This document shows, piece after piece, positions 19,606 to 29,849 of a stretch of DNA of 64,000 bases. The stretch's first letter is position 1, and the number at the start of each line of letters is the position of its first letter. The notes below the pieces were generated by a model. That model made no database searches. It had not been told where the DNA came from and saw only the letters and a program-made list of their open reading frames with translations. The position numbers were made by a program, and so were the translations under genes. The stretch is from Pseudomonas bubulae. Lineage in GTDB: Bacteria; Pseudomonadota; Gammaproteobacteria; Pseudomonadales; Pseudomonadaceae. The DNA lies in NCBI RefSeq assembly GCF_037023725.1, contig NZ_CP146077.1, positions 719,001 through 783,000 on the forward strand, in the 5' to 3' direction.

Positions 19606-20412
19606 TTATTGCGCCCAGCGCAGTTGCGTAGGCAGCGGTGCAACGGGTTCCGGCTCAGGTGGCGAGCCAGGCAGTGCAAGAACACGGTTCAGTACTTCGG
19701 TTTCCAGTGCCGCCAGGCGATGCGAGCCGCGTAGCCGTGGGCGTTGCAGGTCGACCGTGAGGTCCAGCCCTACCTGGCCTTCTTCAATCAAAATGACACG
19801 GTCGGCAATCGCGACGGCTTCACTCACGTCATGGGTCACCAGCAATACGGTAAAACCATGCTGGCGCCACAGGCGTTCAATCAGTTGCTGCATTTCGATG
19901 CGGGTCAGGGCATCCAGCGCGCCCAGCGGCTCGTCAAGCAGCAGCAGGCGCGGTTGGTGGATCAGGGCGCGGGCCAGGGCCACGCGCTGCTTCTGACCGC
20001 CCGAAAGTGCTGCCGGCCATTCATTGGCGCGCTCGGCCAGGCCGACTTCTTCCAGTGCCTTGAGCGCCTTTGGCCGCCAGTCGCCTTTAAGGCCCAGGCC
20101 CACGTTGTCGATGACTTTTTTCCAGGGCAGTAAACGCGCTTCCTGAAACATCAGGCGCGTGTCTTCACGGGCCTCTTGCAGGGGCGCACTACCGGCCAGC
20201 AACTGGCCTGCAGTGGGCTGATCCAGGCCGGCCAGCAAACGCATCAGGGTGCTTTTGCCGCACCCGCTGCGGCCTACGATGGCGACAAACTGCCCTGCCG
20301 GGATATGCAGGTTGATATCACGTAGCACCAGGCGCTCACCGAAGGCCTTCTGCAAGCCGTTGATGGCCAGCGGTATGCCCTGGCGCAAACGTGGAGGTTG
20401 TTGAGCTGTCAT
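19606..20412 (-). CDS. ssuB: Aliphatic sulfonate ABC transporter ATP-binding protein
   Basis: ATPase of the SsuABC sulfonate importer on the cytoplasmic face of the membrane. The 268 residues show Walker [10 protein letters not shown] (about residue 52), the signature [15 protein letters not shown], Walker [15 protein letters not shown] and the H-loop [11 protein letters not shown]. Its ATG overlaps the ssuC stop (ATGA), so the two are coupled. ssuF follows 34 bases later. The long C-terminal tail, rich in Pro and Glu ([14 protein letters not shown]), is variable in this family. Confidence 0.94.
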   Translation of the reverse strand: MTAQQPPRLRQGIPLAINGLQKAFGERLVLRDINLHIPAGQFVAIVGRSGCGKSTLMRLLAGLDQPTAGQLLAGSAPLQEAREDTRLMFQEARLLPWKKVIDNVGLGLKGDWRPKALKALEEVGLAERANEWPAALSGGQKQRVALARALIHQPRLLLLDEPLGALDALTRIEMQQLIERLWRQHGFTVLLVTHDVSEAVAIADRVILIEEGQVGLDLTVDLQRPRLRGSHRLAALETEVLNRVLALPGSPPEPEPVAPLPTQLRWAQ

Positions 20413-21215
20413 GCTGCACCGCCTTTAACCACTTGATACGCCGGGTGCCAGCGCAACCAGATGCGCTCCAGCCCCCGGGCTGCGGTGTCGGCCAGTTTGC
20501 CGAGCACTGCGTACAAAACAATCGCCAGCACCACCACGTCGGTTTGCAGGAACTCCCGGGCGTTCATCGCCAGGTAGCCAATGCCGGAGCTGGCGGAGAT
20601 GGTTTCGGCCACGATCAAGGTCAGCCACATAAAGCCCAGGGCAAAGCGCACACCCACCAGGATCGACGGCAGCGCGCCCGGCAAGATCACCTGCCAGAAC
20701 AGGCTGAAACCGGACAGGCCATAGTTGCGCGCCATTTCCACCAGCGCCGGGTCAACGTTGCGGATGCCGTGGTAAGTGTTGAGGTAGATCGGGAATAAAG
20801 TCCCCAGCGCCACCAGAAAAATCTTCGCTGACTCGTCGATGCCGAACCACAGGATGACCAGCGGAATCAGCGCCAGATGCGGCACGTTGCGGATCATTTG
20901 CACCGAGCTGTCGAGCAGGCGTTCACCCCATTTCGACAGGCCGGTGATAAAGCCCAGCGCCAGACCGATGCTGCCACCGATCACAAAGCCGAGCCCGGCG
21001 CGCCAGCCGCTGATGGCCAGGTGTTTCCAGATTTCGCCACTGCGCACCAGCTCGACGCCGGCCGTGATCACGGCACTGGGGGCGGGCAGGATGCGTGTCG
21101 ACAGCCAGCCCGCTGACACGGACAGCTGCCACACTGCCAGCAGCAAGACCGGCAAGGCCCAGGGCGCCAGGGTGTGACCGATGTTTTTGAGGCCCGAGGC
21201 CTTGCCTGAACTCAT
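20409..21215 (-). CDS. ssuC: Aliphatic sulfonate ABC transporter permease
   Basis: Integral membrane subunit of the sulfonate importer. The ATG at 21215 gives 268 residues with about six membrane helices and the BPD-type EAA loop near residues 170-190 ([20 protein letters not shown] with [14 protein letters not shown]). An upstream in-frame start at 21275 would run into ssuD; GAGGTCGCC places a Shine-Dalgarno before 21215. It starts 7 bases after the ssuD stop and overlaps ssuB by four bases. Confidence 0.94.
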   Translation of the reverse strand: MSSGKASGLKNIGHTLAPWALPVLLLAVWQLSVSAGWLSTRILPAPSAVITAGVELVRSGEIWKHLAISGWRAGLGFVIGGSIGLALGFITGLSKWGERLLDSSVQMIRNVPHLALIPLVILWFGIDESAKIFLVALGTLFPIYLNTYHGIRNVDPALVEMARNYGLSGFSLFWQVILPGALPSILVGVRFALGFMWLTLIVAETISASSGIGYLAMNAREFLQTDVVVLAIVLYAVLGKLADTAARGLERIWLRWHPAYQVVKGGAA

Positions 21216-21222
21216 GGCGACC

Positions 21223-22371
21223 TCAGCTCTGCGACGCAGCTTTAGGGAGGATGTCATTGGCGACCATTTCGCCAAACGGGCTCACGTAGCCTGCACTTTT
21301 TGGCAGTTCCGGGCGTTCGATATCCAGGTGCGGGAACAACAACTCGGCCACACGGTAGGACTCTTCCAGGTGCGGGTAACCGGAGAAAATAAAGGTGTCG
21401 ATGCCCAGGTCGGCGTATTCCTGAACCCGTGCGGCCACGGTCGGACCATCCCCGACCAGCGCCGTACCAGCGCCGCCCCGTACCAGGCCCACGCCTGCCC
21501 ACAGGTTAGGGCTGACTTCGAGGTTGTCGCGGCTGCCGCCGTGCAGGGCGGCCATACGCTGCTGGCCCACCGAGTCAAAGCGCGACAGCGAGGCCTGGGC
21601 ACGGGCGATGGTGTCGTCGTCCAGATGCGAGATCAGTTTGTCGGCGGCCTTCCAAGCCTCCTCGTTGGTTTCACGCACAATTACGTGCAAACGAATGCCG
21701 AAACGTACGGTGCGGCCCAATTTGGCGGCCTTGGCGCGCACCTGTTCGATTTTTTCTGCAACGGCAGCCGGTGGCTCGCCCCAGGTCAGAACCATTTCCA
21801 CTTGTTCGGCGGCCAGATCCTGTGCGGCTTCCGAAGACCCGCCGAAATACAGCGGTGGCCGCGGTTGCTGAATCGGCGGGTAAAGCAGCTTGGCGCCTTT
21901 GACGGTGATGTGTTCACCATCGTAGTCCACGGTTTCGCCTTCAAGCACACGGCGCCAGATGCGGGTGAACTCTACCGAGGCCTGATAACGCTCTTCGTGG
22001 CTGAGGAACAAACCATCACCGGCCAGCTCTTCCGGGTCGCCGCCGGTGACCAGGTTGAACAGGGCGCGGCCACCGGACAAACGGTCCAGGGTCGCGGCCT
22101 GACGCGCTGCAACGGTGGGCGACACAATGCCCGGGCGCAGGGCTACGAGAAATTTCAGGCGCTGGGTTACCGGAATCAGCGATGCCGCCACCAGCCATGA
22201 GTCTTCGCACGAACGACCTGTAGGAATCAGTACCCCGCCAAAGCCCAGGCGGTCAGCAGCCTGCGCGACTTGTTGCAGGTAACCGTAGTCAACGGCGCGG
22301 GCGCCTTCGGAGGTGCCAAGGTAATGGCCATCACCGTGGGTAGGCAGGAACCAGAAAATATTGAGGCTCAT
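21223..22371 (-). CDS. ssuD: FMNH2-dependent alkanesulfonate monooxygenase
   Basis: Two-component flavin monooxygenase that oxidises C1-type and longer alkanesulfonates to aldehyde plus sulfite, using FMNH2 from SsuE. The 382-residue product begins [20 protein letters not shown] and keeps the luciferase-like core, including the conserved cysteine-containing [38 protein letters not shown] and [16 protein letters not shown]. Length matches E. coli SsuD. It lies between ssuA and ssuC, as in P. putida ssuEADCBF. Confidence 0.97.
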   Translation of the reverse strand: MSLNIFWFLPTHGDGHYLGTSEGARAVDYGYLQQVAQAADRLGFGGVLIPTGRSCEDSWLVAASLIPVTQRLKFLVALRPGIVSPTVAARQAATLDRLSGGRALFNLVTGGDPEELAGDGLFLSHEERYQASVEFTRIWRRVLEGETVDYDGEHITVKGAKLLYPPIQQPRPPLYFGGSSEAAQDLAAEQVEMVLTWGEPPAAVAEKIEQVRAKAAKLGRTVRFGIRLHVIVRETNEEAWKAADKLISHLDDDTIARAQASLSRFDSVGQQRMAALHGGSRDNLEVSPNLWAGVGLVRGGAGTALVGDGPTVAARVQEYADLGIDTFIFSGYPHLEESYRVAELLFPHLDIERPELPKSAGYVSPFGEMVANDILPKAASQS

Positions 22372-22402
22372 GGAGTGGTCTCCTAATTAGGGGCAGCAAG
22401 CG

Positions 22403-23368
22403 TTAGTTGGCTTTGGCCAGATTGGCCGGGGGCGTCCAGATCACGTCTTTCACAACCAGCGGCTTGGGGATCAGCTTGAGCTGGTAAAAACTGTCGGCGA
22501 TTTTTTGCTGCGCGTTGACCACTTCCGGGGTCAGAAACTGTGCGCCGTAGCCTTGGCGTTTGACCGCCGTGAGGGTGATCTCAGGAGACAGGCCCAGCAG
22601 TGGTGCGACTTGTTTTGTCACGTCCTCGGGGTGGGCCTTGGCCCATTCGCCAATAGTGCGTACTTCATCGACCAGGGTTTCGATCACCTTGGGGTGCTGT
22701 TCGGCATAAGGCTTGGTAGCCAGATAGAACTGATGGTTGTCAGCGATGCCACTGGCGTCACGCAGGGTGCGCGCTTGCAGCTGTTGTTCGGCGGCTGCCT
22801 GGTACGGGTCCCAGATTACCCAGGCATCGACACTGCCGCGTTCAAAGGCAGCACGGGCATCGGCGGGGGGCAGGAACACGGTCTGGATATCGGTGTATTT
22901 AAGGCCGGCGTCTTCAAGGGCGCGCACCAGCAGGTAGTGCACGTTGGAGCCTTTGTTGAGGACGACTTTTTTGCCTTTGAGGTCTTTGACCGAGGTGATG
23001 GTCGAATCCTTGGGCACCAGAATCGCTTCGCTGGTGGGGGCTGGTGGCTCGTAGGCGACGTAGAGCAAGTCGGCGCCAGCGGCCTGGGCGAACACGGGCG
23101 GGGTTTCGCCGGTCACGCCGAAGTCGATGGAGCCCACGTTCAGGCCTTCAAGCAATTGCGGGCCACCGGGGAATTCGGTCCATTGCACGTCAACGCCCTG
23201 CTCGGCCAGGCGCTTGTCCAGCGTGCCTTTGGCCTTGAGCAGCATCAGCGTGCCGTATTTCTGATAACCGATGCGCAGGGTATCGGCTTGGGCCTGGGTA
23301 ACAGCACCGAAGGACACAGCCGCAGCTAAGAGTGCGACCAGACCACGACGCAAAATGACAGGGCGCAT
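22403..23368 (-). CDS. ssuA: Aliphatic sulfonate periplasmic-binding protein
   Basis: Periplasmic receptor for the SsuBC importer. The ATG at 23368, after AAGGAG, gives 321 residues with a Sec signal peptide (RRGLVALLAAAVSF then TQAQA cleavage) and a mature start DTLRIGYQKYGTLMLLKAKG. Family landmarks are GVTGETPPVFAQAAGADLLY, KGKKVVLNKGSNVHYLLVRA and VDAWVIWDPYQAAAE. ssuD follows 31 bases later. Confidence 0.95.
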   Translation of the reverse strand: MRPVILRRGLVALLAAAVSFGAVTQAQADTLRIGYQKYGTLMLLKAKGTLDKRLAEQGVDVQWTEFPGGPQLLEGLNVGSIDFGVTGETPPVFAQAAGADLLYVAYEPPAPTSEAILVPKDSTITSVKDLKGKKVVLNKGSNVHYLLVRALEDAGLKYTDIQTVFLPPADARAAFERGSVDAWVIWDPYQAAAEQQLQARTLRDASGIADNHQFYLATKPYAEQHPKVIETLVDEVRTIGEWAKAHPEDVTKQVAPLLGLSPEITLTAVKRQGYGAQFLTPEVVNAQQKIADSFYQLKLIPKPLVVKDVIWTPPANLAKAN

Positions 23369-23469
23369 GGCGCTCTCCTTTTTTGTTGTTCGGGATTCGG
23401 GTAGCACCTGCTGGGCCGTTAGCGGATCAGTAAGGTGGTGGAGCTTTTATCGGTGGGAAAAATGCTGTT

Positions 23470-24063
23470 TCAGATACTCCAGCGAGCCGTCACCAGGCGC
23501 TCGTTGAGGATGCTCGGGTCCAGTGGCTTGGGGCGTCGCGCCAGGGCGCTGTAGAACTGTTCGAGTGACTCTTGCAGGCGCTGTTCCAGAATCGGCACCA
23601 GTTGCGCTTGTGCGCCGCCTTCGCCGTAAGCAATCTGGCTGTCTTCGGCAAAAATGCCCTGAAGCATTTCCTGGGCCTTGAGTGCCGACAGTACTGGCTT
23701 GAGGGCGTAGTCCACGGCCAGCATGTGGGCGATGCTGCCACCGGTGGCGATAGGCAGTACCACTTTGTGGCTCAGGGCGCGTTCGGGCAGCAGGTCGAGC
23801 ACGGTTTTCAGCGCGCCGCTGAACGAGGCTTTGTACACCGGGGTGGCAATCACCAGGCCATCGGCGTTTTCGATCTGTTGCAGCAGGTCGATGATTTTCG
23901 GGCTGTCGAAGCGTGCGTGCAGCAAGTCCTCGGCCGGAAAGTCGCGTACCTGATAGCTCACCACTTCAACGCCTTGCTGGTTGAGCCAGCGTTTGGCGTG
24001 GTCCAGCAACACTCCTGAGCGGGAACGTTGGCTTGGGCTTCCTCCGAGTGTCACGACCAGCAT
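23470..24063 (-). CDS. ssuE: NADPH-dependent FMN reductase
   Basis: Supplies FMNH2 to SsuD. The 197-residue flavodoxin-fold protein has the flavin/phosphate loop [15 protein letters not shown] at the N-terminus and the family segment [20 protein letters not shown] in the middle. Length is as in E. coli SsuE (about 190). It is first in the ssu operon, 101 bases ahead of ssuA; that gap could hold a second promoter or leader. The main operon promoter lies in the AT-rich 24064-24240 stretch. Confidence 0.95.
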   Translation of the reverse strand: MLVVTLGGSPSQRSRSGVLLDHAKRWLNQQGVEVVSYQVRDFPAEDLLHARFDSPKIIDLLQQIENADGLVIATPVYKASFSGALKTVLDLLPERALSHKVVLPIATGGSIAHMLAVDYALKPVLSALKAQEMLQGIFAEDSQIAYGEGGAQAQLVPILEQRLQESLEQFYSALARRPKPLDPSILNERLVTARWSI

Positions 24064-24136
24064 CTAGACGTTTCCTTGAATGAATATGTGCAATTCGCTG
24101 TCAGCGTTTTCGCTTGAGTGAACAGACCATAACAGG

Positions 24137-24158
24137 TGATTTATATATCTATAAATCA
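24137..24158. promoter_or_regulatory. AT-rich palindrome in the ssu promoter region
   Basis: TGATTTATA and TATAAATCA are perfect 9-bp inverted arms around TATC, about 75 bases upstream of ssuE. Sulfonate genes in pseudomonads and enterics are controlled by LysR-type CysB/Cbl proteins that bind AT-rich DNA upstream of the promoter, so this is a reasonable operator candidate, but the assignment is inference. Confidence 0.45.
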
Positions 24159-24269
24159 TATTTATTCATTTGTTTATTCTTAAAATGCATATGCCTTTTT
24201 GTTAAATCGAAAGCAAAAAAAAGGCCGTCGAAACGGCCAAAAACCCTGTTGAAGACACGGTTGCATGTT

Positions 24270-24357
24270 TGTGGGAGCGGGCTTGCTCGCGATGGGATCG
24301 GCGCGGTGTATCAGAAAAAACCGCGGCACCATCATCGCGAGCAAGCCCGCTCCCACA
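24270..24357. repeat. REP-type inverted pair, family A
   Basis: Inverted GAGCGGGCTTGCTCGC cores separated by about 40 bases, closed by TGTGGG and CCCACA, 16 bases beyond the lsfA stop. It separates lsfA from the ssu promoter region. Confidence 0.9.
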
Positions 24358-24373
24358 GGGTATGAGGTTGGTT

Positions 24374-25012
24374 TTACTTGTTCGGCTGCGGCGTCAGGCG
24401 CAGGTAGGGCTTCACGGCGCGGTAGCCCTTGGGGAAGCGACGCTTGATTTCGTCTTCGTCCTTGAGCGACGGCACGATCACGACCTCGTCACCGTCCTGC
24501 CAGTTGGCCGGGGTGGCCACTTTGTGGCTGTCGGTCAGTTGCAACGAGTCGATCACCCGCAAAATTTCGTTGAAGTTGCGCCCGGTGCTAGCCGGGTAGG
24601 TAATGGTCAGGCGGATTTTTTTGTTCGGATCAATCACGAACAACGAGCGCACGGTCAGGGTGTCGCTGGCATTGGGGTGAATCAGGTCGTAGAGGTCAGA
24701 CACCTTGCGATCGGCATCGGCCAGGATCGGGAAGTTGACCACGGTATTCTGGGTTTCGTTGATGTCCTCGATCCACTTGTGGTGTGAGTCCACCGGGTCT
24801 ACCGACAGTGCGATGGCTTTGACGCCGCGCTTGGCAAACTCGTCCTTGAGCTTGGCGGTGAAGCCCAGTTCGGTGGTGCACACCGGGGTGAAGTCCGCCG
24901 GGTGCGAAAACAACACGCCCCAGCTGTCGCCCAGCCATTCATGGAAACGGATCTTGCCGGCGCTGGAATCCTGTTCGAAATCGGGGGCGATGTCGCCGAG
25001 TCTGAGGCTCAT
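24374..25012 (-). CDS. lsfA: 1-Cys peroxiredoxin LsfA
   Basis: Thiol peroxidase of the Prx6 class, known in Pseudomonas as a protein induced on sulfonates or sulfate esters. The ATG at 25012, after AAAAGGAGCTGC, gives 212 residues. The peroxidatic Cys45 lies in HPADFTPVCTTELG and is the only cysteine, so there is no resolving Cys, as expected for 1-Cys enzymes. The C-terminal Prx domain is present (WQDGDEVVIVPSLKDEDEIK). An earlier in-frame start at 25036 is not needed. The position beside ssu fits a role in protecting against oxidative stress during sulfur limitation. Confidence 0.95.
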   Translation of the reverse strand: MSLRLGDIAPDFEQDSSAGKIRFHEWLGDSWGVLFSHPADFTPVCTTELGFTAKLKDEFAKRGVKAIALSVDPVDSHHKWIEDINETQNTVVNFPILADADRKVSDLYDLIHPNASDTLTVRSLFVIDPNKKIRLTITYPASTGRNFNEILRVIDSLQLTDSHKVATPANWQDGDEVVIVPSLKDEDEIKRRFPKGYRAVKPYLRLTPQPNK

Positions 25013-25086
25013 GGTGCAGCTCCTTTTTATTGGCAATGGCGGGGCGTGATGGAGCCACTCTGCCTGCCTCTGGAGCTAATTAAAAA

Positions 25087-25102
25087 GAATAAATATCGAT
25101 TT
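25087..25102. promoter_or_regulatory. AT-rich motif shared with the ssuE promoter region
   Basis: GAATAAATATCGATTT here differs by a single inserted base from GAATAAATATGATTT, the reverse complement of 24153-24167 upstream of ssuE. Both lie 75-105 bases before a sulfur-starvation gene, so they may be binding sites for a common activator. The orientation relative to the gene is reversed between the two. Confidence 0.35.
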
Positions 25103-25251
25103 GATTAGAACAAAAGAGATATTAAAAACTGTTTCATTGGACGCAGCCCAGGCGTGGGGCCACTGTGGGTTCTGGTTTAGGCAAGGGGAGCGGCAGGGAG
25201 CTGCGACTATTAATGTGTTGCGAATTGACCGTTGAGGTCTTCGGTAAACAC

Positions 25252-25276
25252 CCTGCCCGGCATTGCGCCGGGCAGG
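25252..25276 (-). terminator. Strong stem-loop after the porin gene
   Basis: CCTGCCCGGC and GCCGGGCAGG form a perfect 10-bp GC-rich stem with loop ATTGC, 28 bases beyond the porin stop. The T-run (ATTTTT) is on the + side, and only a weak one (GTGTTTACC) follows on the minus strand, but the position argues for a transcript end of the porin gene. Confidence 0.65.
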
Positions 25277-25304
25277 ATTTTTCTTACTTTGTACTAAATC
25301 ACGC

Positions 25305-26666
25305 TTACAGCAACGGGATCGAGTAGCTCACGATCAGACGGTTTTCGTCCTGGTCGCGCTGGCCAGCAATATCGTTGCGCCACATGGCGTTTTTCCACAT
25401 GAAGCCCAGATTTTTCAGCGTGCCTTCCTGGATCACGTAAGCCACGGTGATATCGCGTTCCCACTCGGAAGAGCCATTGCTGGTTTGCACATTTTTGCTG
25501 TTGTAGGTGTCGATATTGTCGCCACGCAGGTAAACCGCGCCCGCCGTCAGGCCAGGTACGCCGACTTTGGCGAAGTCATACGAGTAACGCGCCTGCCAGG
25601 TACGCTCGCCAGCACGGGCGAACTTCGAGATCTGCATATCGGTAGGGATATACGCCGATGCACCGTCGCCCTGGTTCAGGAACGGGAAGTCGCTGCTGCC
25701 GTTACTCACCTGATAACCGCCACCAAAGGTGTGACCTTCAACGGTGTACAGGAACAGGCCGCTGATCAGGTTGTTGTCGACCTTGCCCTTGCCGCTACCT
25801 GCAGAGCTGTTGGCGTAATCACCGGTGGTGTAATACGCAGAGTCGTGGCCGTTCTTGCCGTCGTCGGTGCTGTTGAAGTAGCGCAGGTCAGATTTCAACA
25901 CGCCCGGACCGATGGACCAGTTGTGAACCAGGCCCAGGAAGTTTTGTTTGTAGAAATCTTCCAGGTTGCCGTAGTAGTACTGCAGCAACAGGTCTTTGTT
26001 GACCTTGTAGTCCACACCGCCGTAGTAGAACTTGTTAACGAACTTGCCCGTAATGGAATTGTTCGCGCCGGCAATCGACAGGCCTTCGTTGTTGCTCGAG
26101 TTACGGCCCTTGGCGTGCTCGATCTGGCCGCCGGTGAAGGTCAGGTCCTTGAACTCGCTGGAAGTGATCTGGCCACCCTGGAAGGTTTGCGGCAGCATGC
26201 GACCGTCGTTGCTAACGATAACCGGCAGTTTAGGCTGCAGGGTACCGATGCGCAGTTCGGTCTGGGACACTTTGGCTTTTGCGGTCAGGCCCAGGCTGGA
26301 GAAATCGTCTACAGCGTGGTTGCCATCGCTTGGGAACACCGAACCGCCATAGTTTGCGCCGGTAGGGTTGCCGTGTTTGCCAGCGCTGGAGTCGAGCTTG
26401 ACGCCCAACAGGCCAATGGCATCAATACCGAAACCGACTGTGCCCTGGGTGAAGCCCGAAGTGAAGTCCAGCTGGAAGCCCTGGCCCCATTCTTCAGTCT
26501 TGCTTTGCGCACCGGCAGCTTTGGTGCCCGAGTCACGGTTATCGTTATTGATATAGAAGTTACGCAGCTTCAGCGTGGCCTTGCTGTCTTCGATAAAGCC
26601 GGCAGCGCTGGCTTGTTGTGCCAACAATCCTACGGCCACAGCGATGGCCAAGGTGGACTTGTGCAT
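25305..26666 (-). CDS. OprD-family outer-membrane porin
   Basis: Substrate-selective 18-strand porin of the OprD family. The 453 residues start with a signal peptide (MHKSTLAIAVAVGLLAQQAS then A cleavage), followed by the family opening GFIEDSKATLKLRNFYINND. Other OprD landmarks are QTELRIGTLQPKLPVIVSND and GRMLPQTFQGGQITSSEF; the C-terminal strand ends RLIVSYSIPLL. Divergent from tauA and next to lsfA/ssu, it is probably the uptake channel for sulfonates or sulfate esters, but subfamily and substrate cannot be fixed by eye. Confidence 0.9.
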   Translation of the reverse strand: MHKSTLAIAVAVGLLAQQASAAGFIEDSKATLKLRNFYINNDNRDSGTKAAGAQSKTEEWGQGFQLDFTSGFTQGTVGFGIDAIGLLGVKLDSSAGKHGNPTGANYGGSVFPSDGNHAVDDFSSLGLTAKAKVSQTELRIGTLQPKLPVIVSNDGRMLPQTFQGGQITSSEFKDLTFTGGQIEHAKGRNSSNNEGLSIAGANNSITGKFVNKFYYGGVDYKVNKDLLLQYYYGNLEDFYKQNFLGLVHNWSIGPGVLKSDLRYFNSTDDGKNGHDSAYYTTGDYANSSAGSGKGKVDNNLISGLFLYTVEGHTFGGGYQVSNGSSDFPFLNQGDGASAYIPTDMQISKFARAGERTWQARYSYDFAKVGVPGLTAGAVYLRGDNIDTYNSKNVQTSNGSSEWERDITVAYVIQEGTLKNLGFMWKNAMWRNDIAGQRDQDENRLIVSYSIPLL

Positions 26667-27165
26667 TGTGTTGCTCCTTTGCGTTTCTAATTTTTGTAGT
26701 TCCTCAGCCCCGGATCTGATGCCTGGGTGCTGCAGATGCGCGATTAGCGCCAGACGGTGACCGGCAAGTCAATCGCAACCCATCATGGCTACGACCTTTG
26801 TCTAATCATTCGTCGTTTGTGCGCAGGTTAATGACTATTTAATAAACCTAAAAAGAATTGTTTCTGATCTTTTCAGATCAAATAGGCATATAGCAGGGTT
26901 TCTCCTACACGCGCGCGTGGGAATGCTATCGGTCTTTTGTCTAATTTCTAAACATAATTTCATGAATCTTTTAATAGCCTTTGGTTATTAAACTCTCGAC
27001 CTAATCACCCGCTGGCTAAAACGCCCTGGCAGTTAGGGCGCGGGTGCGCGCCTGTATGTTGCGTAACTACATAAGCTAATGCTTAAAAGTTATTTATTTA
27101 CTGATTCTTAGATCATTTAACCTCGCATCCAGCCGATATCCGGCCACCTGCCGAGGAGCTACCTG
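26667..27165. promoter_or_regulatory. Divergent porin/tauA promoter region
   Basis: A 499-base AT-rich gap with no credible gene. It carries a small palindrome TGATCT-TTTC-AGATCA near 26865-26880 and many A/T tracts near tauA (for example GTTATTTATTTACTGATTC at about 27090-27108). AT-rich upstream DNA is what CysB-type activators use. I see no clear sigma-54 element. Confidence 0.45.
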
Positions 27166-28146
27166 ATGAAACTGCACTCTCCCCTACGCCTTTTGGCTGC
27201 TTTGTCTCTGGCGGGTGCCAGCTTCTTCGCGCAGGCTGCCAGCTCGGATGTCACCGTGGCTTACCAAACCACCGTTGACCCGGCCAAAGTCGCCCAGGCC
27301 GACGGTGCTTACGAAAAAGCCACTGACGCCAAGATCAACTGGCGCAAATTCGATAACGGCGCAGACATCATTGCGGCCATTGCCTCGGGTGATGTGCAGA
27401 TTGCCTACCTGGGTTCGAGCCCGCTCACCGCCGCCGTGACCCGTAACGTACCGGTCGAAACCTTTTTGATCGCCACTCAGTTGGGCGGTTCTGAAGCCCT
27501 GGTCGCCCGCAACGGCTCCGGTATCAACGGCCCGCAGGACCTGGTCGGCAAAAAAGTAGCCGTGCCGTTTGTGTCCACCGGTCACTACAGCCTGCTGGCT
27601 GCATTGAAGCACTGGAACATCGACCCTTCGAAAGTACAGATTCTGAATCTCGCACCGCCTGCCATTGTCGCGGCCTGGAAGCGTGGCGATATTGACGCCA
27701 CCTACGTATGGGACCCGGCTTTGGGCACTGCCAAAGAGAACGGCAAAGTGCTGATCACTTCCGGTGAGCTGGGCAAGCTCGGTGCGCCGACCTTTGATGC
27801 CTGGATCGTGCGCAAGGACTACGCCGCCAAGCACCCGGAAGTCGTTAAGCAGTTCGCCAAAGTGACTCTGGATGCCTACGCCGACTACCACAAGGACCCT
27901 AAAGCCTGGCTGGCCAATCAGGGCAATATCGACAAGGTTGTGAAGCTCTCGGGCGCCAAGGCGGCCGATATCCCGCTGCTGCAAGGCAACGTCTACCCGT
28001 TGGCGGCTGATCAGGTGGTATTGCTGGGCGCACCGACTACCAAAGCCCTGGCCGACACTGCTGCCTTCCTGAAAGAGCAGAAAAAAGTCGACGCTGTACT
28101 GCCGGACTACGCGCCGTCGGTCAACGCCACTTTTGTTACTCAATAA
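27166..28146 (+). CDS. tauA: Taurine ABC transporter substrate-binding protein
   Basis: Periplasmic receptor for taurine. The 326 residues begin with a Sec signal peptide ([19 protein letters not shown]), then [20 protein letters not shown], a typical TauA mature start. Further landmarks are [40 protein letters not shown] and [20 protein letters not shown]. It starts with ATG after GAGGAGCTACCTG and leads the tauABCD operon, with tauB 26 bases later. Confidence 0.96.
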   Translation: MKLHSPLRLLAALSLAGASFFAQAASSDVTVAYQTTVDPAKVAQADGAYEKATDAKINWRKFDNGADIIAAIASGDVQIAYLGSSPLTAAVTRNVPVETFLIATQLGGSEALVARNGSGINGPQDLVGKKVAVPFVSTGHYSLLAALKHWNIDPSKVQILNLAPPAIVAAWKRGDIDATYVWDPALGTAKENGKVLITSGELGKLGAPTFDAWIVRKDYAAKHPEVVKQFAKVTLDAYADYHKDPKAWLANQGNIDKVVKLSGAKAADIPLLQGNVYPLAADQVVLLGAPTTKALADTAAFLKEQKKVDAVLPDYAPSVNATFVTQ

Positions 28147-28172
28147 TCAACGCCGCTGAGGAGTCGACCGTC

Positions 28173-28967
28173 ATGGCCTTGTTAACACTGGAGCGCATCA
28201 GCGCACAGTACCCGGGCGCCGCTGAGCCGGTGCTGTCGGATATTTCCGTCAGCCTCGGGCCACAGCAACTGCTGGTCGCACTTGGCCCGTCGGGCAGCGG
28301 CAAGACCTCCTTGTTGAACCTGATCGCTGGCTTCGTCGAGCCCAGCGCTGGTCGAATTACCCTCGACAACGTACCCGTCCACGGCCCGAGTGCCGAGCGC
28401 GGTGTGGTGTTTCAGGATGATGTGTTGCTGCCCTGGCAAGACGTACTGGCCAACGTGGCTTTCGGCCTTGAACTGGCCGGTGTGCCACGGGACAAGCGCG
28501 AAGCCCGTGCCCGTGAAATGCTTTCGCTGGTGGATTTGTCCGGCTTTGAAAAGCGCCGCGTATGGGAGCTGTCTGGCGGTCAAAAACAGCGGGTGGGCCT
28601 GGCCCGCGCGCTGGCTGCCGACCCTCGCGTATTGCTGATGGATGAGCCTTTCGGTGCCCTCGATGCGTTCACCCGTGAGCAGATGCAGGAACTGTTGCTG
28701 CAAGTGTGCCGGCGCACCGACAAGCCGGTATTTCTGATTACCCACGACATTGAAGAAGCGGTGTTTCTGGCCACTGACCTGATTTTGCTGGCGCCCAACC
28801 CCGGCCGCATTGTTGAGCGTCTGAGCCTGGATTTTGGCCAGCGCTACAACGCCGGCGAATCGGCACGTTCGATCAAGTCCGACCCTCGCTTTATTGAAAC
28901 CCGTGAGCACGTGCTTGATCGCGTGTTTTCACAACGCGGTGCCGCCCAGCGGCAGGAGCGCGCATGA
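28173..28967 (+). CDS. tauB: Taurine ABC transporter ATP-binding protein
   Basis: ATPase of the taurine importer. The 264 residues show Walker [10 protein letters not shown] (about residue 38), the Q-loop [20 protein letters not shown], the signature [15 protein letters not shown], Walker [15 protein letters not shown] and the H-loop [11 protein letters not shown]. The start has GAGGAG spacing. Its stop overlaps the tauC start by four bases (ATGA). Confidence 0.95.
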   Translation: MALLTLERISAQYPGAAEPVLSDISVSLGPQQLLVALGPSGSGKTSLLNLIAGFVEPSAGRITLDNVPVHGPSAERGVVFQDDVLLPWQDVLANVAFGLELAGVPRDKREARAREMLSLVDLSGFEKRRVWELSGGQKQRVGLARALAADPRVLLMDEPFGALDAFTREQMQELLLQVCRRTDKPVFLITHDIEEAVFLATDLILLAPNPGRIVERLSLDFGQRYNAGESARSIKSDPRFIETREHVLDRVFSQRGAAQRQERA

Positions 28968-29800
28968 GCAGTTATGAAGCAGTCGCCGCCAACCCGGTTG
29001 CCGCGCCCCACACCCCACGCCCGGTCAAGCGCAGCCTGAGCACACGCTGGATCAGCGTGCTGACCCTCGTCACCCTGATCGCCGTATGGTGGGCCGTTAC
29101 CGCTGCCGGTCTGATTGAACCCCTGTTTCTGCCGCCGCCCTCTGCCGTGTTGCAAAAAGGCTGGCTGCTGGCGACCACGGGCTATATGGATTCCACCCTG
29201 TGGCAGCACCTGGGCGCGAGCTTGAGCCGTATCGGCCTGGGTCTGGGCTTTGCGATTCTGACGGCAGTGCCGGTGGGCATCGCCATTGGCCATAACCGCA
29301 TTGCGCGGGGAATTTTCGATCCGCTGATCGAGTTCTATCGCCCAATCCCGCCATTGGCCTATTTGCCACTGATCGTGATCTGGTGCGGTATTGGCGAGCT
29401 GTCGAAAGTGCTGCTGATTTACCTGGCGATTTTCGCCCCGATCGCGATTGCCACCGCCACCGGCGTGCGTACCGTTGACCCGGCCAAGGTCCGTGCTGCG
29501 CAGTCGTTGGGTGCGACGCGCTGGCAGTTGATTCGCCATGTGATTTTGCCGAGCGCCTTGCCGGATATCTTGACCGGTGTGCGTATCGGTCTGGGCGTGG
29601 GCTGGTCGACGCTGGTGGCCGCCGAACTGATCGCCGCCACCAGTGGCCTGGGTTTTATGGTGCAGTCCGCCGCGCAGTTCCTGGTGACCGATGTGGTGGT
29701 ACTGGGGATTCTGGTGATAGCCATCATCGCCTTTGCCATGGAAATGGGCCTGCGCGCCCTGCAACACAAGCTGGTGCCGTGGCACGGCCAGGCTCACTAA
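28964..29800 (+). CDS. tauC: Taurine ABC transporter permease
   Basis: Integral membrane subunit of the taurine importer, 278 residues with about six helices. The N-terminal cytoplasmic arm is followed by TM1 ([20 protein letters not shown]) and the BPD EAA region near residues 175-205 ([20 protein letters not shown]). It overlaps tauB by four bases and is followed 49 bases later by tauD. Confidence 0.95.
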   Translation: MSSYEAVAANPVAAPHTPRPVKRSLSTRWISVLTLVTLIAVWWAVTAAGLIEPLFLPPPSAVLQKGWLLATTGYMDSTLWQHLGASLSRIGLGLGFAILTAVPVGIAIGHNRIARGIFDPLIEFYRPIPPLAYLPLIVIWCGIGELSKVLLIYLAIFAPIAIATATGVRTVDPAKVRAAQSLGATRWQLIRHVILPSALPDILTGVRIGLGVGWSTLVAAELIAATSGLGFMVQSAAQFLVTDVVVLGILVIAIIAFAMEMGLRALQHKLVPWHGQAH

Positions 29801-29849
29801 CAACAGAACTCGACGCTGATTAATCGGCGCGCTGATTAAGAGAGAGATC

